Position numbers and translations under genes: made by a program. Positions 43,746 to 51,542 of a DNA stretch of 58,478 nucleotides are shown here, piece by piece; position 1 is the first letter of the stretch; every line of letters begins with the position of its first letter. The notes under the pieces are model-generated. The model had not been told where the DNA came from and did no database searches. It worked only from the letters and a program-made list of their open reading frames with translations. The stretch covers positions 1 to 58,478 of the forward strand of contig CALAIY010000019.1 of NCBI GenBank assembly GCA_937922595.1, read 5' to 3'. The stretch is from an uncultured Verrucomicrobiales bacterium. Lineage in GTDB: Bacteria > Verrucomicrobiota > Verrucomicrobiia > Verrucomicrobiales > DEV007.

Positions 43746-44239
43746 GATTCTAGTAAAGCGGGGGGAGGTGGGCAACGGGTGGAGGATAACACGAGAAATA
43801 GTTCGTTTCTGTATTTCTGTGGTCACTGCCAAGATGGCAGAAGGTGTTGATAAGCACGGCGCTATCTTTACGAAAAGGTGGGTTTTTTGCGATTATAAGC
43901 CTGGGCTTATTTTGGAGGAGTGATGGGGGGGCGTGTCTAATGGAGTCTTTTTTTGCGCATTTGTGAGATTTTTTTGGGCCGATACGGGCGGAGGGTAAGA
44001 TTTTTTTAATAGCCGGTGGCTCAGTTGGATTTCGATATTAGAAATTTTTTGCCACTTGTGTAAAAAAATATGTGTCTTTTTCAGGCGAATGTCCTTGTTT
44101 GAGAGTCTTCTGATGGTTAAGATATATGTAAGTTATTACTTTCTGAGTAGTGAGCTTTGAAAATATCAAAATTATAGAAATTCCACTGGATTTCTCCTTT
44201 CTGAACCTTAATCTTTAGCTGAACCCCTCCTTGCAGCTC
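43746..44239. promoter_or_regulatory. Long AT-rich divergent intergenic region with phased T-tracts
   Basis: No convincing gene is present. It separates the nine-gene minus-strand operon from a small plus-strand gene and must hold both promoters. T-tracts at 43948-43954, 43969-43975, 44001-44007 and 44045-44050 are centred about 21, 32 and 43 bases apart, close to multiples of one helical turn. That suggests intrinsically bent DNA. It also contains the inverted repeat at 43895-43910. Confidence 0.5.
43895..43910. repeat. Inverted repeat ATAAGCC-TG-GGCTTAT
   Basis: A perfect 7-bp inverted repeat about 150 bases upstream of the operon start at 43745. It is followed by TTTT on the plus strand. 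It may be an operator for the operon or a weak plus-strand terminator. Confidence 0.4.
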
Positions 44240-44464
44240 ATGAAACCAAATCGCCTCGATCACACTCTTGCCACATTTACTGCACTTGCTCTTATTGGAG
44301 CGGGTAGCTTTCTCTTTGCTCGCAATGATGTGAAGCTTGCGTCTTTTGACGAGATGATGAAAAACGGGCAGGCGACGGTGGATGAAATTGCGAATTTCAT
44401 TCCTGCTCCGGCAGTTGCTCCTGTGAGCAGCAAGCCTTCGCGGACGGGAATTGCTGTGAAGTAA
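44240..44464 (+). CDS. Small exported peptide of unknown function
   Basis: A 74-residue product. A hydrophobic N-terminal segment (HTLATFTALALIGAGSFLFA) reads as a signal peptide or anchor. A short charged segment (NDVKLASFDEMMKNGQATVD) and a Pro/Ala/Ser-rich tail follow. I do not recognise the family. I use the ATG at 44240 rather than the TTG at 44231. It sits alone between the bent-DNA region and a convergent gene. Coding status rests on frame, signal peptide and codon use only. Confidence 0.55.
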   Translation: MKPNRLDHTLATFTALALIGAGSFLFARNDVKLASFDEMMKNGQATVDEIANFIPAPAVAPVSSKPSRTGIAVK

Positions 44465-44484
44465 TTTTTCGAGCCTCTACGGCT

Positions 44485-46764
44485 TTATCGGTCTGCGTAG
44501 GGGCGTGCTTGCTTGATGGCAAGCGAGCCCTCGCGGGTGATTTTGAATTCGACCTCCATGGCGAATTCGGCATTTTCGCGGTTGGGATCGTATATTTTGC
44601 GGAAGTTTCGCTGAATTATCGCGAGCTGCTCCGAGAGATCGATGGCTTGGGCGCGGGAGAGGACAGTTTCGCCTTCGGCGAGTAAATTAGAGAATCGGGC
44701 GTATTGGATTTCATAGGGGTAGGAGTTCGTGGCGAAGTCATACTGACCAATTTGCGAGATGAGGAATTCTTCGGGGAGAGCGTCGGGCTCGGGGTTTGTC
44801 ACGAGTGATTCGCCTACCTGGGCATTGATGTAGTAGCCTACCCAGCCTGGATCGGGATTGAAGAGATTCCGAGTGACGGCGACTCCATTGGCCTGCTCGT
44901 TTTTATACGCAGGATGGCAGAGGACCCCCATTGAGGCTTCTAGGTGAGGGATGCGGGAGAAATCACGCTCAGCAAAGGCTCGATCGGTCCAGGTGCTCGC
45001 CCATACCTGTTTGATGGATTTGATTAAGTGACCCTCGTCTGAGTGGTGGGTGAAGCTATCGAAGAGACCTGCTCCATTGAATCCCTCAAGATCTTCGATA
45101 TTCGCGCTGGAGCGACACCGAATGGGGGTGTTTTGAGGGAAACTGCTTTGTAGGGCTCCGAGGGCTTGGAGGATTTCGGGAGGTGTATTCCCGCGTTTGA
45201 TGGCTTTGCGGATGTCTGCTAGGCGCTGGACGCGGAACTCGGCGTCGGATTGGAATGTGGGCTCGGCGAGGATTCGGGGGATGAGAGAATCGAGGCCATT
45301 GTGGCGGAGAAAATCGTGGTAGAGAGCAAAAGGCACGGCGAAGCCTTCTGGTGCAATGCCGGAGGGGAGCATGCGTCCGAGTTCGGCGACGTTGGCCGCT
45401 TTCGATCCGTAGGCATTGGCGTCTCGGTGGCGGAGGGTGTCTAGTGGAGCGATTTCGCGGATCGTGAGGTCGCGGGTAGGGGACTGTGGGGAGGATGGGC
45501 GGAGCGTTTCGAGAAAGGCATCGGCTTCCGCTTCTGTGGCGGGAGTGAGGGTGAAGCCATTCGGGATCACTTCGTAGCGGACGGTTGTTCCGAGCAGTGC
45601 GACGACATCGTCCCGCGTGGCGGCACCTCGAATAAAGCTATTCGGCACGCCATCCTGTCGGGCGCGAATGTTGATGTGGGAGAGGGGGTTTTGAGGGGTG
45701 TCGGTGATGATGCCGCCGGTGCGACCGAGGCTGTTTGGGATGGTGCGGAAGATTGCGATGTCGCGTGCGGTGGCGGTCTCGCCGGGGCCGATGACACGGA
45801 GTCGTCCGATGCCGGTGCCGGAATTGAGTGCGGTGAATGCGATATCGCCGAAAAGCGCGGCGCTATCGATAGTGGCGACGCCGGCGTCGCGCAGTGTGTT
45901 TCCGCTGGCGCGGAGTAGAGCCTGTTGAGTCTCGCCTGCCGGGTGATAGAGAATGCGTGTATTGATGAAGGGGGTGGCGCGGCTCACCATATTGTAAGCG
46001 AGGGTCACGAATTCATCGGCCACTGGATCGGTTGGCCAGAATTCGACGACGTAAACTCCTGGTGTGCCATCGGGATTGATCACGGCATCGTGGGCGAGGA
46101 TGCTGCCGGCAATGTTTTTGCGATTCGTGTTCGTCCAGTAAGTCTGTGAGTTGAATAAGCGAAGGGCGCTGTTGTAATTGGTGATGTCGGGGCGGTAATC
46201 GAGGACCTCTCTGGCAAAGAAGAAATGGGATTCGTGCTTCTTGGTATTCAGGAAATGGAGCGTCGGCGAAGCGGTATCGATATTGCGGATGAGGAATTTT
46301 ACTTGGAGAGCGCCTGGAGCTCCTGCCACGGGGAACCCGCGAGCCATGCGGTCGAACGTTGCCCGGTCTGGGATTGCGGTCGTTCCATCATCCGCTGGAA
46401 CTTGGATTGCTGGGTTTAGTGGGTTTTGGTTTCCAAAATAGAGAAGTTCGAAGGGGTCTGGGATTGTGTCGCCATCGGTGTCTACGGGCGACCAGAGAGG
46501 TGTCGCGTCGATTCGGTAAAACCCCTTCGATGTCATTGGCGCGGGATCTCGCATCGAAAGAGTTTTCCCATTTCCTGCCACGACGGCGACCACTTCGCCT
46601 TTGCCTTCGAGGTCTGCTGAGCGCCAAAGCCGGTAGGTCATCACGGGATCTGAAGGCACCTGAATGGTGAAGCGCCCGTTATCGGTAGCCTCGATTTTAT
46701 TGAGGGGAACTAGCTCCGCCGAAGCGGTTCCAAACAGGATAAGGATATGTAACAGGATGCGCAT
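44485..46764 (-). CDS. Secreted dikinase-like protein (phosphohistidine domain + PPDK_N ATP-grasp domain)
   Basis: A 759-residue protein with a signal peptide (RILLHILILFGTASA) and an N-terminal secreted-type region with a DTDGDTIPDPFELLYFG calcium-loop-like element (95-111). A phosphohistidine-type segment, PQNPLSHINIRARQDGVP (H363), follows. Beyond about 450 is a PEP-synthase/PPDK N-terminal ATP-binding domain (YGSKAANVAELGRMLP, RCRSSANIEDLEGFNGAGLF). Histidine domain before ATP domain is the order of alpha-glucan, water dikinases, and LSHINIRAR resembles their LSHVSVRAR motif. ATP is not expected outside the cytosol, so the signal peptide is puzzling. In-frame starts at 46821 and 46800 would add a basic N-region. 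Confidence 0.8.
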   Translation of the reverse strand: MRILLHILILFGTASAELVPLNKIEATDNGRFTIQVPSDPVMTYRLWRSADLEGKGEVVAVVAGNGKTLSMRDPAPMTSKGFYRIDATPLWSPVDTDGDTIPDPFELLYFGNQNPLNPAIQVPADDGTTAIPDRATFDRMARGFPVAGAPGALQVKFLIRNIDTASPTLHFLNTKKHESHFFFAREVLDYRPDITNYNSALRLFNSQTYWTNTNRKNIAGSILAHDAVINPDGTPGVYVVEFWPTDPVADEFVTLAYNMVSRATPFINTRILYHPAGETQQALLRASGNTLRDAGVATIDSAALFGDIAFTALNSGTGIGRLRVIGPGETATARDIAIFRTIPNSLGRTGGIITDTPQNPLSHINIRARQDGVPNSFIRGAATRDDVVALLGTTVRYEVIPNGFTLTPATEAEADAFLETLRPSSPQSPTRDLTIREIAPLDTLRHRDANAYGSKAANVAELGRMLPSGIAPEGFAVPFALYHDFLRHNGLDSLIPRILAEPTFQSDAEFRVQRLADIRKAIKRGNTPPEILQALGALQSSFPQNTPIRCRSSANIEDLEGFNGAGLFDSFTHHSDEGHLIKSIKQVWASTWTDRAFAERDFSRIPHLEASMGVLCHPAYKNEQANGVAVTRNLFNPDPGWVGYYINAQVGESLVTNPEPDALPEEFLISQIGQYDFATNSYPYEIQYARFSNLLAEGETVLSRAQAIDLSEQLAIIQRNFRKIYDPNRENAEFAMEVEFKITREGSLAIKQARPYADR

Positions 46765-46878
46765 AGACCTCACGAAGAGACGGATACGCCGCCGCGTCAT
46801 TCCACGATACTCTATTTTCATGCTGTCGAAACACCTTTCCGTTTGTCCCCGAGGCACTTTGAAGGGACTCTACCCACA

Positions 46879-47985
46879 ATGTCTCAGCGACTCGCCGAAA
46901 ACTCTAAAAGCCTCAGAATCATGCTCACGGCTGGATGTGTGGTTGTGATGATCTGGGCGCTGAAAATGTCCCAGCCATTTCTTGCTCCCGTGGTGGTGGC
47001 GTTTTTCCTCGCCCAGCTTGCCGCTCCAGTGATGAAGGGAATGCGCAAGAATCGGGTGCCGCTGCCGCTTGCTGTGGCGTTCACTGTGATGCTCAATATT
47101 CTTATCGTGGTTGGCTTTGTCGTTGTGAGCGTCAATCTCATCACTGATTTCCAGCCGCAGGTGCGCGATTACATTGCGGCGCTTCTTGCGCGAGGAGACG
47201 AATATGCGCTCCATCTTCAAGAGGTAAGGAATATGGAGGATGCTGTCAGCTATTGGAAAGATTTCTCAAGGCCAGGAGCTGAGGCGATTGTTCGTTTTGT
47301 TGGTGGAACAGACATCATTGGACGTGTCATTGCGCTCTTTTCGACCGCGTTTTTCATCCTACTCCTCATGGTCTTCATGCTTCTTGAAGGTGGTAAATTC
47401 ACTGGAAGGATCGCTGCGATACGGCGGCTTCACGGTCCTAACTTCGCTCATCTCGGAACGGTCTCGAAAGATATTCAGAAATACCTCGGAGTAAAAACGC
47501 TCGTGAGTGCGGCTACGGGGACTTTGGCAGGTGGGCTCTGCGCATTATTGGGCGTCGAAGGTGCGCTTCTCTGGGGGCTTGTCGCATTTATCCTGAATTT
47601 CATTCCTGCCATCGGGTCCGTAGTTGCAGCCGTCCCACCAGTGCTTATCCGGCTTGCGGAGGGGGAGCCCTTCCTCGCGACGATGGTTCTTACCGGCTAC
47701 ATCATCATCAATATTATTTTTGGAAACTTTCTTGAACCTCTTCTTCTCGGACGTCGTTTTGGAGTTTCCACACTCGTCATTCTGATCTCGGTTCTTTTTT
47801 GGGGCTGGCTTTGGGGGCCGCTCGGGATGTTTCTCGCCGTCCCGCTCACGATGCTTGTGAAGGTTGTTCTCGATAATACAGAGGACTTCGAATGGATCTC
47901 GGTTGCGATGGGAAAGAGCGGCATAAAGCCTCTTAAAGTAAAGTCGGGTGAGCCCGTTGTGGCTCTCCATGAGCAAGAGCCGTGA
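46879..47985 (+). CDS. AI-2E family permease
   Basis: A 368-residue polytopic membrane protein of the AI-2E exporter/TqsA/YdiK family. Helices include LKMSQPFLAPVVVAFFLAQL, VAFTVMLNILIVVGFVVVSV and FILLLMVFMLLEGG. The C-terminal conserved block GRRFGVSTLVILISVLFWGW followed by LWGPLGMFLAVPLTMLVKVV is the family signature. The substrate varies among members (autoinducer, Na+/H+ antiport), so none is assigned. The ATG at 46879 is chosen because the extension overlaps the divergent gene. Its stop overlaps the next start (GTGA). Confidence 0.93.
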   Translation: MSQRLAENSKSLRIMLTAGCVVVMIWALKMSQPFLAPVVVAFFLAQLAAPVMKGMRKNRVPLPLAVAFTVMLNILIVVGFVVVSVNLITDFQPQVRDYIAALLARGDEYALHLQEVRNMEDAVSYWKDFSRPGAEAIVRFVGGTDIIGRVIALFSTAFFILLLMVFMLLEGGKFTGRIAAIRRLHGPNFAHLGTVSKDIQKYLGVKTLVSAATGTLAGGLCALLGVEGALLWGLVAFILNFIPAIGSVVAAVPPVLIRLAEGEPFLATMVLTGYIIINIIFGNFLEPLLLGRRFGVSTLVILISVLFWGWLWGPLGMFLAVPLTMLVKVVLDNTEDFEWISVAMGKSGIKPLKVKSGEPVVALHEQEP

Positions 47986-50132
47986 CATCGGCTTTGAAGC
48001 GAAAGCTCCCTACTTACTACTACCTTGATCATTTCGATGAGGTCATCCGCTTTGTGCGGGAGCGCTACTCTGATCTTCTGAGTGCGGAACTCGTTCCGCT
48101 ATTCAGTAGTCTTGATTCCCTTTCCCGAGATGCGCGTTGTCTCCTCGTTCGTCTCTTAAACCGCAAGGGGACGGTATTTTGCCGGACTCAGTTCACTTAT
48201 TCAGAAATTTCCAATATTCCCGCTGCTTTTGTGGAACTGGAGCAAGCCGGTTTCACTGGGAAACTCCTTCGCGCTGATTTTGACGCCTTTCTGCACTCGC
48301 GGACAAAGAAGCAGCTCCTTGATCTTGCCCGCGATTCCGGCTGCGGGATGCGCGGTCTTTCTGCCAAAACGAAAGACGTTCTCATTGCCTACCTGCGTGA
48401 AGAAATTATCTTCGCTGATTTTCAATCCTCTGCCGCTGCGACTAACAGTTTCGCTCAGCGCCGGACGGAGTCTTTTGGGTTTCTCTTCTTCCTCCATTTT
48501 GGGCATATCACGCCGGATCTTACCTCCTTTACGATGCGTGATCTCGGCCTGGTGAAGACCAATGCTCTTGGAGATCAGAAGAATTACCGAGCCCGTTTTG
48601 ATGATGCTTCTGCTGCTCGCGACGCCTACTTTTTCGCCCGGCTTGCAGATGAGTTTAAAATCGCACCGCTTGAATCCCTCCTCGTTTTTGCTGCCGATGC
48701 TCCTTCCTGGCCAGCAGGGAATCATCCCGAAGCTGCGCGGCTTCGGGTAAAAGCGCTTACTCGGCTGGGACATTTACTTGAGCGTGCTGATGAAAAGGCG
48801 GCTGCGCTTACTGTATTTCGATGTGCCGGTGAATTTCCTGCCTCTGAGCGTGCCATTCGTATTGGCTATGCGCTTGAAGGCAAAGACGCCGTCGAGTCTG
48901 CGCTTCTAGCGATGATCGAGAATCCTGCTTCTGATGACGAACTCCTTTTTGCAGAGGATTTTTACGCCCGGAAATACAAGAAAAAACGGATGGGAGAGAT
49001 GTCGTGTATGCTTCGTGAAGCGCCCGTCATTCGAGCTGATGAGTCCCTTCGCGATCAACCTGAAAAGGCTGCTGTGAAATGGTATGCGAGCCAGAAAATT
49101 GAAGCTTTCCGCACAGAAAATCATTTTTGGAATTCTCTTTTTGGTATCGTTTTTTGGGATGTGCTCTTTGGGGCAAAAGCGGATCTTCACAGTGGGTTTG
49201 ATCGGATTCCTTCATCTCTCAAGCAGTGTACATTCTATGAGAGCAATGCTGGGGTAATTGAGCAGCGGCTTGAGGATCTTCAGGACATTTCCCGCTTCGC
49301 GGAAACAATCGCCACTCATTCGGATACTTTGAATGGTGTCTTCAATTGGCACCCACCGTCGCTTCCGCTCCTTGAAGTTTTTCTGAAAACGGCACCTCTT
49401 GAAGCGATTGCCGTTGTGCTACGTCGCATGGCTGAAGATTACCCTGGCACAAAAAGTGGTTTTCCTGATCTTATGGTGAACCTGTCGGAAGGTTGGACGT
49501 TTATTGAGATTAAGGCTGAGGGAGATCAGCTTCGGCGCAATCAGCTTAAGCAGCTGGGTCTTCTTTCGCTCGCTGGCTTTGGGGTGGGGGTTCGTCGTGT
49601 CTCTTGGATGGTGGATCCAATGCAAGATTATGTGGTCGTCGATATTGAGACGAATGGCCAAAACGGCCCCTCAGGGCGTATCACCGAGATTGCTGTGGTA
49701 AAGGTGCGTGGAGGTGAGGTGATCGGTGAATGGCAATCACTTATCAATCCGGGAAAGCCGATCACCAAATTCGTCGTTAAGCTCACCGGTATTACCGATG
49801 AGATGGTACGTGATGCTCCACCATTTGAAGAGAAGGCGGATAGTCTCCGCGAGTTTCTTGAGGGGAGCGTCTTTGTCGCGCATAACGCGACTTTTGATTA
49901 TGGGTTCATCCGAGCGGCCTACCAAAGAATGGAGCAGCCTTTTCAGTCGCCCACGCTTTGCACCAAAGTCGGTATGCGGCGTTTCTATCCTGGTCTTGCG
50001 AAGTACGGGCTGAAAAGCCTCTGTGCTGAATTCGAGATCCCACTAGAATCCCATCACCGGGCGATGTGCGATGCAAAAGCTACGGTGGGGCTTCTTAAGC
50101 TTATCAATGATAAGCGCATGGAGCTTCAATAA
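47982..50132 (+). CDS. FAN1-like VRR-NUC nuclease fused to a DnaQ-type 3'-5' exonuclease
   Basis: A 716-residue fusion. The N-terminal 60 residues (YYLDHFDEVIRFVRERYSDL and LCRDARCLLVRLLNRKG-like helices) and the middle helical region match bacterial FAN1. The VRR-NUC nuclease (about 395-545) has PGTKSGFPDLMVNL and the EIKAEGDQL metal site. The DnaQ-like exonuclease (about 550-716) has Exo I VVVDIETNG, Exo II VFVAHNATFDYGFI and Exo III HRAMCDAKATVGL. FAN1 nucleases incise branched or crosslinked DNA. The fused exonuclease could trim the product. The GTG start overlaps the AI-2E stop by 4 nt. Confidence 0.9.
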   Translation: MTSALKRKLPTYYYLDHFDEVIRFVRERYSDLLSAELVPLFSSLDSLSRDARCLLVRLLNRKGTVFCRTQFTYSEISNIPAAFVELEQAGFTGKLLRADFDAFLHSRTKKQLLDLARDSGCGMRGLSAKTKDVLIAYLREEIIFADFQSSAAATNSFAQRRTESFGFLFFLHFGHITPDLTSFTMRDLGLVKTNALGDQKNYRARFDDASAARDAYFFARLADEFKIAPLESLLVFAADAPSWPAGNHPEAARLRVKALTRLGHLLERADEKAAALTVFRCAGEFPASERAIRIGYALEGKDAVESALLAMIENPASDDELLFAEDFYARKYKKKRMGEMSCMLREAPVIRADESLRDQPEKAAVKWYASQKIEAFRTENHFWNSLFGIVFWDVLFGAKADLHSGFDRIPSSLKQCTFYESNAGVIEQRLEDLQDISRFAETIATHSDTLNGVFNWHPPSLPLLEVFLKTAPLEAIAVVLRRMAEDYPGTKSGFPDLMVNLSEGWTFIEIKAEGDQLRRNQLKQLGLLSLAGFGVGVRRVSWMVDPMQDYVVVDIETNGQNGPSGRITEIAVVKVRGGEVIGEWQSLINPGKPITKFVVKLTGITDEMVRDAPPFEEKADSLREFLEGSVFVAHNATFDYGFIRAAYQRMEQPFQSPTLCTKVGMRRFYPGLAKYGLKSLCAEFEIPLESHHRAMCDAKATVGLLKLINDKRMELQ

Positions 50133-50135
50133 GGT

Positions 50136-51539
50136 CTACGTGAGAATCGCTTTCTTTACATGCCCGTGCACGTCGGTGAGGCGGAAGTCGCGACCCTGGT
50201 AGCGGAAAGTGAGGCGGGTGTGATCGATTCCACACATGTGGAGCATGGTGGCATGGAGATCGTGCACGTGGACTTTCTCATTGTTATCGATGTAGCGATA
50301 GCCGAGTTCATCGGTGCTACCAAAGCTCATTCCTCCTTTGATTCCACCGCCAGCGAGCCAGACTGAGAACGCATTGATGTGGTGATCCCGGCCTGAGCCC
50401 TGACCCATCGGAGTGCGGCCGAATTCGCCGCCCCAGATGACGAGCGTATCATCGAGCATCCCGCGATCTTTGAGGTCTTTGACGAGCGCTGCGGAAGCCT
50501 GATCGGTCTCGAGGGCGCGCTTGGTAAGATCTTGTTCGATGTCTTTGTGGTGGTCCCAGCCTCGGTGGTAGATCTGGATGAAGCGCGATCCGCGCTCAGC
50601 GAGGCGGCGTGCCATGAGGCAGTTTGAAGCGAAGCTTCCATCTCCAGGCTGTTTAATTCCGTAGAGGTCGAGCACGTGTTGAGGCTCAGCGCTCATGTCG
50701 GAAAGCTCGGGGACTGAGCTTTGCATTTTGAATGCCATTTCATATTGCGCGATCCGGGTTGCAATCTCGGGATCGTAAGTGCGCTCGGATAGTATGCCAT
50801 TCAGGCGCTGCACTTCATCGACGACTTGGCGCTGGGTGCTCTGGCAGACGCCCGATGGGCTCCCGACGTAGTGCACCGCATCGCCATGGCTCTGGAACTG
50901 GATGCCTTGAAATTTCGAGGGAAGGAACCCGCTCGCCCATTGGCGGGAGGAGATGGGTTGGCCGCCTCCGGAGACGAGGACGACAAAGCCAGGGAGATCT
51001 TCGGTCTCGGAGCCGAGGCCATAGAGCAGCCAAGAGCCCATGGAAGGGCGACCTTTAATGATCGACCCGGTGTTCATGAAGGCGTGTGCCGGATCGTGAT
51101 TGATCTGCTCGGTGTGCATCGATTTGATGATGCAGATGTCATCAGCGATTGAGCCGATGTGAGGGAAAAGTGTGGAGATTTCCTGGCCGGATTGCCCGTA
51201 TTTTTTGAATTCCGAGAACGAACCGCGTGCTGTGAGTTTAGCTCCCTGGAGCTGGGCTAGCTGCTGACCTTTGGTGAATGACTTAGGAAAGGGCTTCCCG
51301 TCGAGCTCGTTGAGCTTTGGTTTGTGATCGAAGGTATCAACGTGGGAGGGGCCGCCTGCCATGCAGAGGTGAATGACGCGCTTTACTCGTGGCGGGACGT
51401 GAAAATTGTTTCCGATAATTCCGGAGTTTTTCGCCTGGGCGACGCCGGGTTGGAGGAATGAGGCGAGAGCTGCTCCGCCGAGTGAAAGGCCTCCTCGCTG
51501 GAGGAAGGTGCGGCGATTGAGATCGGTGAAATAATTCAT
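50136..51539 (-). CDS. DUF1501 protein with Tat signal
   Basis: A 467-residue DUF1501 protein, a sulfatase-fold-like family expanded in Planctomycetes and Verrucomicrobia. The N-terminus has a twin-arginine signal (NRRTFLQRGGLSLGGAALAS). Family motifs include HLCMAGGPSHVDTFDHKPKL, VVLVSGGGQPISSRQWASGF and IWGGEFGRTPMGQGSGRDHH, with conserved Asp and His residues that look like a metal site. The biochemical role is unknown. It is 3 nt downstream of the DUF1549/DUF1553 gene, its near-universal partner, and the pair is thought to act together outside the cytoplasm. Confidence 0.95.
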   Translation of the reverse strand: MNYFTDLNRRTFLQRGGLSLGGAALASFLQPGVAQAKNSGIIGNNFHVPPRVKRVIHLCMAGGPSHVDTFDHKPKLNELDGKPFPKSFTKGQQLAQLQGAKLTARGSFSEFKKYGQSGQEISTLFPHIGSIADDICIIKSMHTEQINHDPAHAFMNTGSIIKGRPSMGSWLLYGLGSETEDLPGFVVLVSGGGQPISSRQWASGFLPSKFQGIQFQSHGDAVHYVGSPSGVCQSTQRQVVDEVQRLNGILSERTYDPEIATRIAQYEMAFKMQSSVPELSDMSAEPQHVLDLYGIKQPGDGSFASNCLMARRLAERGSRFIQIYHRGWDHHKDIEQDLTKRALETDQASAALVKDLKDRGMLDDTLVIWGGEFGRTPMGQGSGRDHHINAFSVWLAGGGIKGGMSFGSTDELGYRYIDNNEKVHVHDLHATMLHMCGIDHTRLTFRYQGRDFRLTDVHGHVKKAILT

Positions 51540-51542
51540 AAC

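Noticed and set aside
43895-43910. Terminator for a missed plus-strand gene
   Set aside because: No credible gene lies between 43746 and 43894, and the stem is short with only four T residues after it.
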